64,000 bases of DNA from Rotaria macrura (lineage: Eukaryota; Rotifera; Eurotatoria; Philodinida; Philodinidae): positions 1-64,000 of the forward strand of contig OENT01000447.1 of the NCBI GenBank assembly GCA_900239685.1, in the 5' to 3' direction. A program made the position numbers and the translations under genes. Below the pieces are notes generated by a model. The model was not told the origin of the DNA, did not search any database, and was given only the letters and a program-made list of their open reading frames with translations. Shown here one piece after another: positions 11,825-24,478 of the stretch; positions within the stretch are counted from its first letter, which is position 1; every line of letters begins with the position of its first letter.

Positions 11825-12837
11825 CTTACATGAAAATTTTAAAAAAATTTAAGGAAAAGTATATAAAAAACATAAAAATAATTTTTTATGTGAATCATTT
11901 ATGTTACTATCGATCTGTTTAAAGGTTATAGGTGTCACACAACTCTGATAAATCTAACATAATATGTGACAACCCTGTATCATAGAAACTTAGTGGGACG
12001 CTGTAGTGAATTCATTTGTCCCGTTCCCCACAAGCGATCCGTATTTTGGTCCAGCCCCGCGGAGCTCTGATTGCTACAGATATCTCTCTTTTGAATCAAC
12101 AAACACTTCACGTGAGAGAAACAACATCGTAAATGAAGTAGTCAAACAAATGTTCTTATCAATATGTTTGCCATCAGAGAACTTGACATCCCGCTCGGAT
12201 CAACATCAAGAGGAGTCAACGTACTGCGAATCTTACTGTTTAAGTTCGATCTAGATTGCGACCCTATTCGACCCACTGATAAATCAAAGTATTGAGGAAC
12301 AGAAGAAAAGCACAAAAAGATTCACTTTAAAACAAAGTCGACAGAGAGATACACGAAAAAACCGTTTTTGGCAGGGTATTAAGCAGAAAAAAAGTTTTAT
12401 GAATTTGTAACTGAGCATAAACCATTTTTCTCCGTATATGACGAAGATAATCAATGTTGTTTTCGTTTATGACTTGGAAAATGGGTTTATCGGATATTTT
12501 AAAAACGGGAAAAACGGATTATGATCCGTTGCAAATTCATAACTCATTTTTTTTACAGTGTTGGATCAACCATCCTGAGAATTTAAGACATACGTATACT
12601 TTCTTCCTGTGGCAACGTATTTCATGTTTCTAAATTCCTAGACTATTGAACTATTGCCAACATTTATTTCCAAGTCACATTAAGCTCGAACTCTTGAGTT
12701 TTTTATTAGTTGTAGTTAAAAGGCTTGTCTTATCCGATACTTACCCAAGATTAGAGTACTGCAAGGGTATGAATTTCGTTACCCTACACTACATTTTTTT
12801 CGTACCCTAGAACTACCCCATCCTAGAGTAGGATATA

Positions 12838-12860
12838 GGGTAGGGGAGGGTATGGTAGGG
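12838..12860 (+). other. Potential G-quadruplex tract
   Basis: Four G runs of three or four bases (GGG, GGGG, GGG, GGG) are separated by loops of 2, 1 and 7 bases, which satisfies the usual G3+L1-7 rule. Just upstream is a CCCCATCCTA/TAGGATA hairpin. In A+T-rich DNA such a tract is unusual, but a chance origin cannot be excluded. Confidence 0.4.
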
Positions 12861-14957
12861 CTGCAGGTCTCTACCCGAGATTGATCTTGGTAGTTTCCCA
12901 CACCCCTCGATTATTTTCATACTTGTCTTTTGTATTTTATCATCGAATCGTTTTAATGCAGCATTAAAAGTAAAAAAAAACAAGTGTGAAAGAAAAATGA
13001 CGGACTGATACATATTTACCATAGACCCCCCCCCCCGAATGTTGTGAATACCGGATCATTTTTTGCGGTAAATCGTGTTATTTGTCTTTCCTGCGACAAA
13101 TTACACTGAAATAGGAGCCCAGCAACCGGGAAGGTAAAACCGCTGTTAACCGCCGATTTTCTTACGGTTTTTATTGCATGGGCTCTCTCTTGTAATGTTT
13201 CCGATTATAACAAAAATACGCAGAATAATAAGGAGACAATAATCGTTTTTGATAAGCCATTGATTGGTTTTTCACCTATTGATAGGTCTATTTTACTGTT
13301 TGACTGAAGATTCGTGCGTTTTTCTCGATGACATCGTTAATAAATCGAAGTCTTTTATTCTGCTGAAAGTTATCCATAACGATATAGCCGAATGCAGTGC
13401 TATGGGAAGAATGTTTTTGAAAGTAATTATTCGTCAGCAAATGCGTATAGATAAGAAAGGAAAGGAAACAAGTATTCTGCGAATATAGACTCAATCCATG
13501 TTAAGTTCCACATCGGTTCATTGATTGACGTATAGACACTAAATTATTCGTTTTCAGAATATATGTTTTGTTTTTTATGAGTAAATCTGAAACATTATTA
13601 ATGAATACTGTTGCTGACTTACACTAATAAAAAATTTAAAAATCTTGTTAGAAGATAAAATTTTAAAATTCAAGACAATGAAGAATCAACAAGACCTGCG
13701 ACACACAATATTGATTTACAGTTCAGTCGATAGCCACTCTATATTTTTTCCCGAGTGCTTTTATCTAGACTGGGACTTTCTTCACATAATCAAATTATTC
13801 CATGGCTTTTTATACAACCAGTTGAATCTTCGCTGTGGTTTCATCGAAACTAAAGAGTTTTCTACTGTCTGAAGCATTTTCATTTTAAATTGGATACAGG
13901 CTGTAGACATTATTTTATTGTACTCACTATGAAAGTGACTGCTACTCATGAAAGGTTTCTTAAGAAGTCGATTATTTTACTGAATTTTCATTTAGGAGCT
14001 TCTGTTGCTGGCATTTGAACTGAAGGTCGATAACTTATAGACACGGGTTTAATTTGTCTATGTTAAAAACTTTAAAACCTTGGGAAAACCTTTCTCTGAA
14101 ATAGGCAGCATTCAAAAATGAAATGTCACACGTACACAATATTGAAAAGGGAATGTAAATTGTTAGATCTATGAATGTAAGAGAGGAAGTGAGAGGTACG
14201 CGTACAAACTGGTCATACTGAAATCCGATACTCATACTCTGATATGAATCATAATACTAACTAGCTATTATTACTTGGAAGTAGAGTATCGACTTTTCAG
14301 CGTCCATGAAAATTTATGATATGATACATGATTAGGATGAGAATGTTACATTTGAGGATGTACGAATTCCCCTTAACTGTGAAGAAGAACATAACCAAGT
14401 TAATTTCAAAAACAACTTTTCCTCATTGAAATAGCACAGTCATGTTTGAGAGTTCTTATTGTTGTGGTTATGAGTTGATTGCTCATTAAAAAACTTAATT
14501 CAAATTTACAATCACATACATTCAGTTCAAGTTCTGCTTTTATCGACTAAAAAATTGATCAGAGTTGTGTCTTCATGGTGTTCAAAATAGTAGATTCTCA
14601 AGAAGAAAAGGATGAGCATACCAAGGACTCTGACTTCAAATCTGAATCATTGCTTCACTGTGAGTATTGATTCGTAAACTAACTTCGTTGACTAAACAGA
14701 AATTCCGTGAACAAATGTAAATTTCCAAGCCTACAAGACAATCTAAGTTTCAATTTTGCATATGAATTGCGATTTCTATCTTCAAACTGCGCAGCACAGG
14801 AAAGAGTTCTCAAACTTGTTGAGGTGTCATCACTTGAATATGCCTCGTCTTATACTATACGGAAGGACATAGAGCCTATTTGATGTTTTTTCTAGATTGC
14901 TTGAAATAGTACATAAGACGAGGAATTGAAGAATTCGTAACGATAAGCACACTCGTG

Positions 14958-16028
14958 ATGAACATGTATCTAGTTTTCTTATTTATGCTTGTCTTTCATT
15001 TATCATCCGGGTGCTTTACAATTGTGCATCTGAATGAAAATCCATGCTCGCATATCCGTATTGTTATTGCTAATAACCGAGATGAAAATGTTTTTCGACC
15101 GACGGATGATGCTGCTTACTGGCCTTATGATCTTTCTTATATCTATGGTGGACGTGATACTGTGAGAAATTATAGTTCTTGGCTTAGTATGAATACCAAA
15201 AGTGGTCGGATCTCTAATTTATTGTTTTTAGCGGGACAGAATGCAAACGGTTCCGCTGTACCAAGTGGTCCACTAGTGGCAATGTATTTACACTCAAATT
15301 ATTCGTCTATGAAAACCATTGATTACATAAAGGAATTTTACACTAGTGGGCAAAAATACAATGGCATCAATTTAGTATTGTTAGATTATCTCGAGAATGG
15401 GTATTGGAAATTATATTTCTCGAATAATAACGAAACAGACGAGCTCAATACTATTTTGCAGTCGCTAGTGTCAGGCACACTCGTAGTATCGAATAATTTG
15501 TTTGCAAGACCATTTCAAAAAGTTATTTTTGGTAATAAAATGTTCAATAGTATTATGGAACGCTATAGAACTGTATTCAATGATAATATTGAAGAAACCA
15601 TTGGCAGCCAGACGATAAATGGCTTCATTGATGATCTTATGTACGGTATTTTACAAAATCGTACATTTTGGTACAAAAATGGTCGGGATCAGAATATTCA
15701 AGAGCGATTTTCAACAACGAATCAAGTGGCATTAAATGAGGTGAGTGCAATCAATGCAAATTACACGAGTTTATGGCAAAATGCACGCTCAAGAACAAAT
15801 ACTGTCATTATTGTTTATCGGAATGGTTCTGTCACATATGTCGAAAGAACTTTGAAATTTGATCAATACAATGAATCTTACTGGTCATTTAAAAATAACA
15901 CATTTGTTATTGAGTCTATCAAGGAAAACATAGCTTGCCGATTTCAAAAGAGTCAGTCAATCACATTGATGACCACTGTTCAACATTTAATTGCTTGCTT
16001 ATTTCTTTATCTTTTCATACACTTTTAG
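14958..16028 (+). CDS. Secreted TANGO2/NRDE-family protein with predicted signal peptide
   Basis: This 356-residue protein is encoded in one exon. I start at the ATG at 14958, which opens a hydrophobic segment (YLVFLFMLVFHL). The NRDE motif that names the family (PF05742) is at residues 40-43 (ANNRDENVFRP), followed by a GG-D...SWL block like the GG-D...GTWLG of TANGO2 proteins. Family members usually begin Met-Cys, with Cys in the place of an Ntn-hydrolase nucleophile. Here the equivalent Cys19 follows SSG, an acceptable signal-peptidase site, so processing could expose Cys19 as the N-terminus. Many N-glycosylation sequons (NYS, NGS, NRT, NYT, NNT) support an extracellular location. The last about 20 residues are hydrophobic, suggesting a GPI-anchor signal or a C-terminal membrane segment. 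TANGO2 acts in lipid/heme and Golgi biology; a secreted form would act elsewhere. Family call is good; location is inference. Confidence 0.8.
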   Translation: MNMYLVFLFMLVFHLSSGCFTIVHLNENPCSHIRIVIANNRDENVFRPTDDAAYWPYDLSYIYGGRDTVRNYSSWLSMNTKSGRISNLLFLAGQNANGSAVPSGPLVAMYLHSNYSSMKTIDYIKEFYTSGQKYNGINLVLLDYLENGYWKLYFSNNNETDELNTILQSLVSGTLVVSNNLFARPFQKVIFGNKMFNSIMERYRTVFNDNIEETIGSQTINGFIDDLMYGILQNRTFWYKNGRDQNIQERFSTTNQVALNEVSAINANYTSLWQNARSRTNTVIIVYRNGSVTYVERTLKFDQYNESYWSFKNNTFVIESIKENIACRFQKSQSITLMTTVQHLIACLFLYLFIHF

Positions 16029-19000
16029 ACTACATACGGAGCTTTCGAGTGATGATTGTAAAAGGATGGGATTAAAATATTTTTAAGCAGTGCACAAATT
16101 TGAATGAAATTTGGCATACATTTTAAGGATACGCTACGTCAGGGGAGGTGTTCAGTTAAAAAATGAAGGGTGGGACACACAGTGCAAGATGCCTCTAATA
16201 TCTTAATTTGAGATGGCGCAAAATGGAGGCTTCAGAAACTTTGTTTTTTAATTCATTGATATATCTCAGATGAATAATAGTCATAGTATCAGCGGGACAA
16301 GAACGACTTCTTTACAATGTATACACTTTCAGTGATTGAAAGGTAGAAAAAGATCATTGGTAAAACAGCTTCTAAAATAAATAGAACACACGAGAAATGG
16401 TAGTTTACGAACTTCTAAGTCTAGAAAAAGTGGCGCTGGTAATCAATGTCAGAATTGTTCTTCAAAATTATCTCTCTTGAGAAACACAAATAATTTTCTT
16501 GATTTTTATTCACTATATCAAAATTTGAACTGACCTAAATATTACTATAAAGTAAGATTTTCACAATCAGAAGCACACCATCTATTCATTATAATAATGA
16601 AGAAATATCTTTCTGATTGTGATTCATTGAGTGATATCAGTTGATGATTCTGATGAATCATTTATCAATCGCAAAGTGCATTGAATACACAGATTATACT
16701 AACAGCACTTCTCACCAATTGGTGACGACATCAGATTTACATCTGGCATGAAATTTCCAAATCTTTCCTCGTCTCATTTCTTGAAAGAATATTACGTGCA
16801 AGTGGATATAAGTCAAGACAAGCAGAAAATGATTTTGAAGATTGACAAATGAAAAAACACTTTTAACTTATACTATAACAGATTTCGCCATATCACTGCA
16901 TGTACTACTTTGATTGCAAAGAAGCTTAATATATGTATAATATACAAAGTCGGCTTTGATGCTGAATTAAGTAGGTAACACAGAATGCATCATTTCACTT
17001 TCATTTAATATGTTATATAGACTCATGAGGGAGTCTCCCTGGATGTTCCCTACTGATTTTAATGAACTTTTGTCTACAGATACCACATGGTGCCCTACTC
17101 AAAGCCATAGAAGTACTTGGGTTCCTATTGTTTCTTTCGAAATTGATGTCGGCTTTAGTCGATTTTCTTCTTGTGAGATATTGCTCCTAAGCTACGAGCA
17201 ACCTTCCACAATGAATGCCACCGGTCTTGTTGATATTTTTTCATTGATATGCCTAATAAAGCTAAAAATAAACTCAAAATTTCAGCTTATATGTATAAGT
17301 CATTGTGGAGATCTAGGGGTTGTAAGCATGAGGGGATAGGTTATATTTTGAGAGCTTTTCAAAGCATCACTTTTCAGTATAAACTTATATTTCCTAAACA
17401 ACGCCAATATGTATATAAGAGACTTCTTCACCAACAATGCCATCGATGTTGGGCTATCTTTTCATGCTCTTGAAAATTCCTTATCGTTGGAGATTGTAGG
17501 ACCGATGCTATATTTCATCTCAAGAAAACCATACCCTCGCTGATAAGTTCACTTGGTTAAATCACCGCAGTCTGACACCTTGAAAGTAGTTTCATTTGAA
17601 TGAGCACATCAACTTACATCGAACTACATCTTCAAAAGTTTGTGATATTGAGCTTTGGTAGCAAATACTTTTCAAACAAGACCAAAAATGCCGAAAAATT
17701 GACATCTTTCTAGCTACCACAATAAAGAATTTTTTATCAAACGTCATATTCTTCAATTTCAACATAAATACTTTTTCAACTAAACTCATCCAGTAAAATA
17801 CTGGTGTAAAGACAAGATATTATGAACTGATTTCTTAACAGTTACATTAAATTGCCTAGAAATAAAAAATAATTCAGTTGAAAAATTGTTTTTCTGAAAT
17901 TTTCTCTATGTAAAAATGCAACATGAAGTGTTATTATTTATATGACAAACCCTGATGAGCATTACATTCAGTTATCTCTCTAAATGTTATCGGGTTGAAT
18001 GCGAAATTCTCAATAGCCATTGTATACAATCCAAAAGATAAAATCATCTCTTCCTAAACACATTAAGTTTCATAGAAAGTCGAGAGCAAGAAATTTACCC
18101 AAAAATAAGCTTCACGATATTCAAGTTCCCTAGAATTTTTAATCAAAAGTGATTTTAAGAAGTTTTTATGACATTTGCTTGTTGTTCTATGCTTATTCAA
18201 CATTTCAATGCGAAAATATCCGTTTTATATGAAAACGTCAAAATGATTTAAGAGTGGTGAGACGTATCTAAGGGCAAAAGTTCATAAAGAAAACTCATTT
18301 CTTTCAATTTTCTGAAAGACTGAACACCCTCCAGGAAAAGAGTACGCGGTCATTCTGAAAGAAGAAAAAATTCATTCGTTTTAGTTATAGTATGAACACA
18401 TCTCGTTTCAATCATCTCTATATTTGTGGTAAGCTTCTTTTCATTATAGAAAAAAATCAGTTCATCTTTGAACGATTAAATCGTTTTTTTTTCATATTTC
18501 TTAATTGTTTTCTTTGTAAAATTAAAAATAGCGTATAAAACTGACATTCCTGGAATTTCACACAAAAGAGTGACACCATTTATGTGCTACTTTATCGAGA
18601 AGTGTTGTACAATCTGAAAACGAATTCTTTAATTAAAAAGCTAGTATTTACACTAGCTGCAGGACAAAAGCACTGCAAATAAGTAGGTTTTTGTTATCCG
18701 AGTGATTGAATTATGCAGTCACAGAAGTTGATATGAATGAAAATTTCGGATGCAGGAATTATTACATTTTTATTTAATATTCGATAGAACATTAGAATCG
18801 AATAAAATAAAAACTCGGTTTTATTGACTTCAATTCGCAAATTAGTTGAATCTAGAATATATTCCTCATTTCAATATGTCATATCGACTGAGTCGTTCAT
18901 TTTTCATTTTCAAACGATAAAATAATTCTGCAGAATGAAACAATACAAAAAAATCCGATGAATTATTCCGAAACAGATCATCATGAACATGTTATATTTA

Positions 19001-19164
19001 AATGAACATTTCTAATCAAATTTCAATATTGTCTGTTATGAATTTCAGTTTTTCTTTGTATATTATGTTACGAGACATATGCACTACAATCTAATGGAAA
19101 ACAAAAAGTTGAGTAATACGATTGACTACAATATGGAGAGATATGAAAGAAAAGCGAACGCTTA
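16029..19164. other. Intergenic region with repeat traces
   Basis: Apart from the doubtful C2-like remnant (about 17.0-17.5 kb), no gene is seen. The sequence at 16100-16170 (GAATGAAATTTGGCATAC ... GGGGAGGTGTTCAG) resembles, in the opposite orientation, CTGAACACCCTCC near 18320. It also echoes the internal sequence of the inverted-end element at 46 kb, so diverged copies of one repeat family may frame this region. Everything else is plain A+T-rich DNA. Confidence 0.4.
17010..17480 (+). pseudogene. Possible decayed C2-domain fragment
   Basis: One frame reads MNATGLVDIF and, after a frame change, the next reads MPNKAKNKLK. Together they resemble the calcium-binding-loop region of synaptotagmin/rabphilin C2 domains, where a (D)xNGxxDP stretch is followed by a basic NKAxKxKLKT-like strand. 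No single frame spans the domain, the DP of the loop is changed, and the flanks do not align. It may be a decayed copy or a chance likeness. Confidence 0.22.
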
Positions 19165-20779
19165 TTAACACGCTACTAATTGACCACCCTTTGTTGAACA
19201 AAAATAACAACGTTTTTCAAACCATGTTAATTGTCCTGGATATACTAAACGATGTGAACTAGTGCCAGTTTGTAGTACACATGGTGTAGCTTTAATGATA
19301 TTCGATAATCTTGGTAACACTCTGTAATTACGAATATCTGCTGCTAATTTGTTTTTGTTAGTATCAGCGCTGACATCAATTTTAACGATTCGATCACAAT
19401 GCGTACATTTTCTTCGTCCATTCATACAAGTACAGGAACGACATTTATCATTGTGTGGTGTCAACCATTTTGCACCTGATGAAAAGTAGTACATAATTGA
19501 AATCGGACCAGTTTTATGAACGATACAAGGACGAAAACATGATTTATGAATCATTTGACATTTCAATTGACCATCTAATGTACAAGAACAACGTGTGCAT
19601 GAATTCCGATCAATCCATGATGTTTCACGAGCAATTTCAATATAACGACTAAATCTGTTACTTATATTTGATGACGACGATGCTACACGTTCGATTAATA
19701 TACAAGATTTCGGTATACTCTCTGACGAACAATCAGGCTCTATGCGTAACGTTGTAATGCTAATATTAACACGGTATGTATCGGTATATGAATAAGGATG
19801 ATTTCTAGCAATAGAAAATAAAAGATAAGTACGTAAATTCAAATCAGTTTTCTATTCACTCCTTTATTATTTATATATCTGTATGATGAATAAATTTTGA
19901 CGTTACTAAAATTTTCTATCATTGTAGTCATGTGAAAAGATATACAACGAATCGTACTTTTTTTTTACATCAGATAAACTTTTTAATTTACTTTTATCGA
20001 ATAGCGTTATTCAAAGTGACAGTCATGGATTTTTGTTTATCTTGAAAATGAGTCGATTGCTTCAGGCGAATGTAATTCAGATATTTCAAGTAAGAAAAAA
20101 AAATTTCATATGATAAGTTTAGTGATTGTTCTCAAGGATTTGCCTTGATTGAAAATTTCCCCCACGAGTCATTAGCGAAAGATTGAGATAAATGGAATGG
20201 AAGGTTAGTGTCAAACAAAATTCTGTTGATTACCTTGAAATTTGTTGTGATGAACGATTAAATGTTCGATTCGTAAGTAATATTGGTACTCTTCTACATA
20301 GCCAATGTCCATTTTGAGAACATTTACATCCAATACATCCATCTCTTGACTTTAAGCGAAAACCGAACCGATTTCGTGAACAAATCACTGTACGTTGCCG
20401 TACAGTTGGCAAATTTTCAATAGGCCACTTATGTAAATCTTTAGCTGTAGGGTATGTACCATTGATTGATCGAAGAATAGTCAATGAATCAGAAGCAATA
20501 GCTTGATGTTGACTGTAGAAGATACGTATTTTACCTTGTTCACATACACAATAAGGAGAAATCGATGCATCCATACGACCCCATGTGGCACCATTTTCAA
20601 AACGATGACCTTGGTACCAACATTCGCCGGATTCAAAACCTGGCCCTGACCATGTATACAATTGAATGTCTACAGGCCGACATTCAACATCATGATTGAC
20701 CGGTATCAGACCTAAGCAATAATGCTCAGGCCCTAGTATCAATAATGAAAGTAAAACGAACAAACAATTTAATAAAATT
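19165..20779 (-). CDS. Secreted cysteine-rich protein with fibronectin-I-like and VWC-like modules (5' end missing)
   Basis: Two exons are resolved: 20779-20234 and 19804-19165, joined across a 429-bp intron (AG|GTAATC ... TTGCTAG|A) in phase 2, giving about 394 residues. The first exon begins at a TTAG|A acceptor and at once encodes a hydrophobic run (ILLNCLFVLLSLLILG). The start codon therefore lies in a tiny upstream exon that I could not locate. After this signal peptide comes a fibronectin type I-like module (CWYQGHRFENGATWGR ... YCVCEQGK), then cysteine-rich segments of VWC type (CIGCKCSQNGHWLC; SWIDRNSCTRCSCTLDG; CRSCTCMNGRRKC). A last CYFCSTKGG motif ends in a terminal Cys before TAA. 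Proteins built this way are usually extracellular matrix or BMP-binding factors. Its partner cannot be inferred. Its 3' end lies 3.1 kb after the TANGO2-like gene on the other strand. Confidence 0.7.
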
Positions 20780-23700
20780 CTAACAGAAAATTAGAAAAAG
20801 GAGACATCAATTTCGTATGATTAATTATAGTTCATTATTTATTACACCTACTTTAAGATAAAAATCTGTATAGAAGCCAGGCTCTTGACGTAATAATGAT
20901 AATGTCAATCAATAATTTTTTTTCCTTTGGTGATTATATCTAAATAGTTGACAGTTTTCTATTTTTTTTTATTTACACAAGGTTACTATTTCTTGATGAA
21001 TAGAAAAAAATGAAAGAGAAGAAATGAATAAATAAATAAATAAATCAAAAATCAAAATCTACTGAAAAATTTACATATTCGTAATTTTGTTTGCTAACGA
21101 TAGTGATTTGAATCGTAAACTATTCATTTTATTTGGCCTAGAATTTCAAAGTGTTGTATAAAAAATAAAGACCGAAAGAGAGTATTTGTACATGCCATAA
21201 AACGCCAAACGCCTATGAGTTTTATCGTAGGAGTGTACATGGAAACATAAACAGACCATACAGATCTCTCATTTCATATAATTAAAAGAACACTTATCAG
21301 TAGTACTCTTCAGATCAACAGGCACAGTGGCTTATTGATAATATATATCGGCATCAGAAAATGTCTGCCGATACATCACATTCGTTGGAAGGGAACTTAC
21401 GCATGAACCTTCGTATTAGAAGAATAAAGCATCGGTAATTCGTATTTATTTTATGAATCAACACGCATCTTTAATTACCTTTGAGGTTTTTTCTTTCGTT
21501 TGATAATATCGAATCATTCTTATGACTGTAAAATCAAATATGTAATCAAAAAAAGTGTATATGTATGTATATATATATATTTATTTAAACTCAAAATATT
21601 TTGTGAACTACGGCAAGTAAAGAAGGAGCCAACTCATATTTCCATACCTGCACGTTCGTATATAATCTCTTCTCTCTAACATTCTCACGATTAATAACAA
21701 AAACAAAATAAATCAAAAACAATAATTAAAGAAAAAAATAACTGAAACAATCTTAATTTTTCTTTCTCTTTCTTCGATGTCTTTTTCTTTGATCGTGTGG
21801 TTAAAATAAAAAGGAACGAGCTCCACCAGTCAGATATACATGAATAAATTCGTCGACCTGGGAGACTATGTATCGTCTATCACTTGAAAATAAAAGAAAT
21901 ACTACTAACATCTAAACACAAGCTGGTGCATTCTGAAAAGTATCTGTATATTTTTTTAATTTTAGACAATAAAACAATATCGATTCAATCTACATACCAC
22001 AGACATGTTTTCATTTAATCAATAGTCTACATACTTTACACGATGATTGCTTTTGTTGTGTTTTCTCTACAAACAAAACCATTTTATATCTAATATCGCA
22101 TAGATATTAGAATTTTATTAATCTCATGAGAAAATCCTAAAATCTCCTCTTAGTTATCTAGGGACAGTCCAATCTCTTATGTCTACAAAGTTTCCATTTC
22201 GATATTATATTTCTTAATAGATTTTCTTTTGAGAGTAAATCTATGAAAGATTCTCTCGGTTTTGGTTTCTATTGGAGTACGAGAGAAAAAAAAAAGATAT
22301 TTCTAATGATTTTTCTTTTCCTCGTTGTCATTGATAGATCCAATTCTTTTTCTTTTTTGTTCTTGTTTTATTTCATTAGAAATAAATCTTATCTTTGGAG
22401 AATATTGAAGAGGAGTAAAATCAATGATGTTGTATGTACGTAAGCAGTATACAAACAAAATGGCAACGATGGAAATTTATTCATCTTGAATTTAATAGGA
22501 ATTTGAAAATCTCATTCAATTAATATTAATCGAAAGTGACATATCATCATCGATGAAGATAGAGCGTGAAGGAAATTATTTTTTCTTTTCTTTCCTCTCA
22601 AGGACGTCATCATTTCTACTAAATGGCAAACAGAAAATACTGGTTTGTACTCCAGAATGCGAAGAAATTCAACATACGTCAGTCCTATTATTATAAGGAT
22701 CAGATAAAATGAATTAACCTCAAGAAAATGACATCTATATTCAACTTTTATATATTGCAAATTGCAAACATATGTGATAAACAGCTTCGTTTTTCGAAAA
22801 CAATAATATTGAATGTAAATATAACTTACAAGCATCGAAATGAACATTACATGACATGCGTCTATTTATTAAATGAAACTTTACATATCAATATCGAGAG
22901 TGATAAATAAAATAAAGTGATATTTATTATAAATTAATTTTCTTTTTTTCATAATACCTAATCAATGCATGAATATATTTAGAAAAAACAAGATCTCCTA
23001 AAATTCGAATAAGTCATATCTCAATATATTCAATTGTTGAATCAGAAAAGTGATATCGTTTGAAATGACTCGATCTCTCTATACAAATAGTATTTGATAG
23101 AAACTTCCGTAGCTCAGAATCTGTTATTCTTTTTAAATGATCAATGTTGTTTTATTGACGGAGGAAACACTTTTAACTTTGTTTAAGGGTAACGAACAGT
23201 ATTTCTATGGATAAATATATATGAGAAGTTATTAAATTCAATCAAATTCTTCTTCTTGGAATAATGAATACAAAGCTCTGCATAGATTACAAAGTCGGAA
23301 TAAAAGAAGAGGAAAAAAATTATTTCGCACATTAATTTATTTACGATCGATACATACTATTAATTATAGATTATACTTCATATAGACATAAAAGATGAGA
23401 AAAAACAAATGCCTCATAAGAGCGGATCAAATATATCATCAATTCATAATGCACATATCTGACAAGCATTAAATCAATCGACCAACAAATATGTCAAATT
23501 TTTAGTTCTATTAAGTTTTTTTTGTCCGTTGATTGATGCAACATAGGAAAAAACAAACTGAATGAGAATAATAATGTGTTCTATGATAGTAGAACAGGTC
23601 GCAGCTCGTTTTCATAAAGGATGTCGAGATAAAAAATTAAAGTGAACAGTTGATCGTAGTTATTAGTATTCTATTGAGAAGTTTGTTTGTTTTTCGTCCA

Positions 23701-24478
23701 CAATTCTAATCCTTGAATATTTAGCGCCTTCAAGATTTTAAAAACAAAAGAATTGATTGAAGCTGATGTTGAATGTCCACATTAGCAATTTTATATGATT
23801 GACCCGTGAATGGTGCTTGACACTATTGAAAGAAGTTAATCGTGTCATTACTCCTCGTTATTAGAACGATGAATGTACCCACACATATCTTCATTGTGTA
23901 AACTAAATCTTCCTTGTTAATATACGGGTATTTCCAAAGTCGAGATTTTTCATGAGGGGTTTTTATTTTAAGTGTTTATTCTCTTTTGAAGAGAGACATA
24001 CTGTCATATCTCGAAAAATGATAATTTAAAGTTAATGATAATCTTTTGTATAAAAACGCCCCTATCATTTCGGCTAGTAGAAAATAATGTTTGATTATGG
24101 TGTAGCTTTTTCAAAACATGACAGACAGTAAGCACATCAAGTAGCAAACATACATTCTGTATTCGGAGAAATATAAAGTATGACTAAGGTCAATCCGATC
24201 GAGTAAATAATTAGTTCTGTAGAAAATCTCATCAGATTGCGTCTTAGCAATTGAAGATGTACTCGTATATCATGAAGGAATCATCTTTCTATCATCATTA
24301 AGTACTGGTCCTTGTTGCCATATACTTTCATACCAGTCATAACAAAAGAAATCGATCCGATGCTTTCGGCATTATTCTATTTAAAAAATTTCACATAGCA
24401 GTTACAAACATTCAAAAATCTAAAAATTTTTTCAACTGGCCATAAACGAAATTTCAATGTCGTCATAAAAGAAAACCA
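20780..24478. other. Intergenic region, A+T-rich
   Basis: This should hold the missing first exon and promoter of the VWC-like gene as well as the 3' flank of the calpain. A TA-rich simple repeat lies at about 21557-21581. A GTAAGT donor directly after ATGC on the minus strand near 21392 was considered as the first exon but has the wrong phase. No other coding signal was recognised. Confidence 0.4.

Larger units (their letters stand above)
7091..14957. other. Gene-poor region with mobile-element debris
   Basis: No gene is convincing here. An ATG-started frame at 7341-7610 (89 codons) encodes two hydrophobic stretches but overlaps another open frame and matches nothing I know. A GTG-started frame at 12006-12254 has coding-like composition but no recognisable domain. 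The region contains the AGATCT-rich repeat zone (9.4-10.5 kb), a foldback element (11.5-11.8 kb), a G-rich tract near 12.84 kb and an 11-base C run at 13026-13036. The remainder is unremarkable A+T-rich sequence. Confidence 0.5.
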
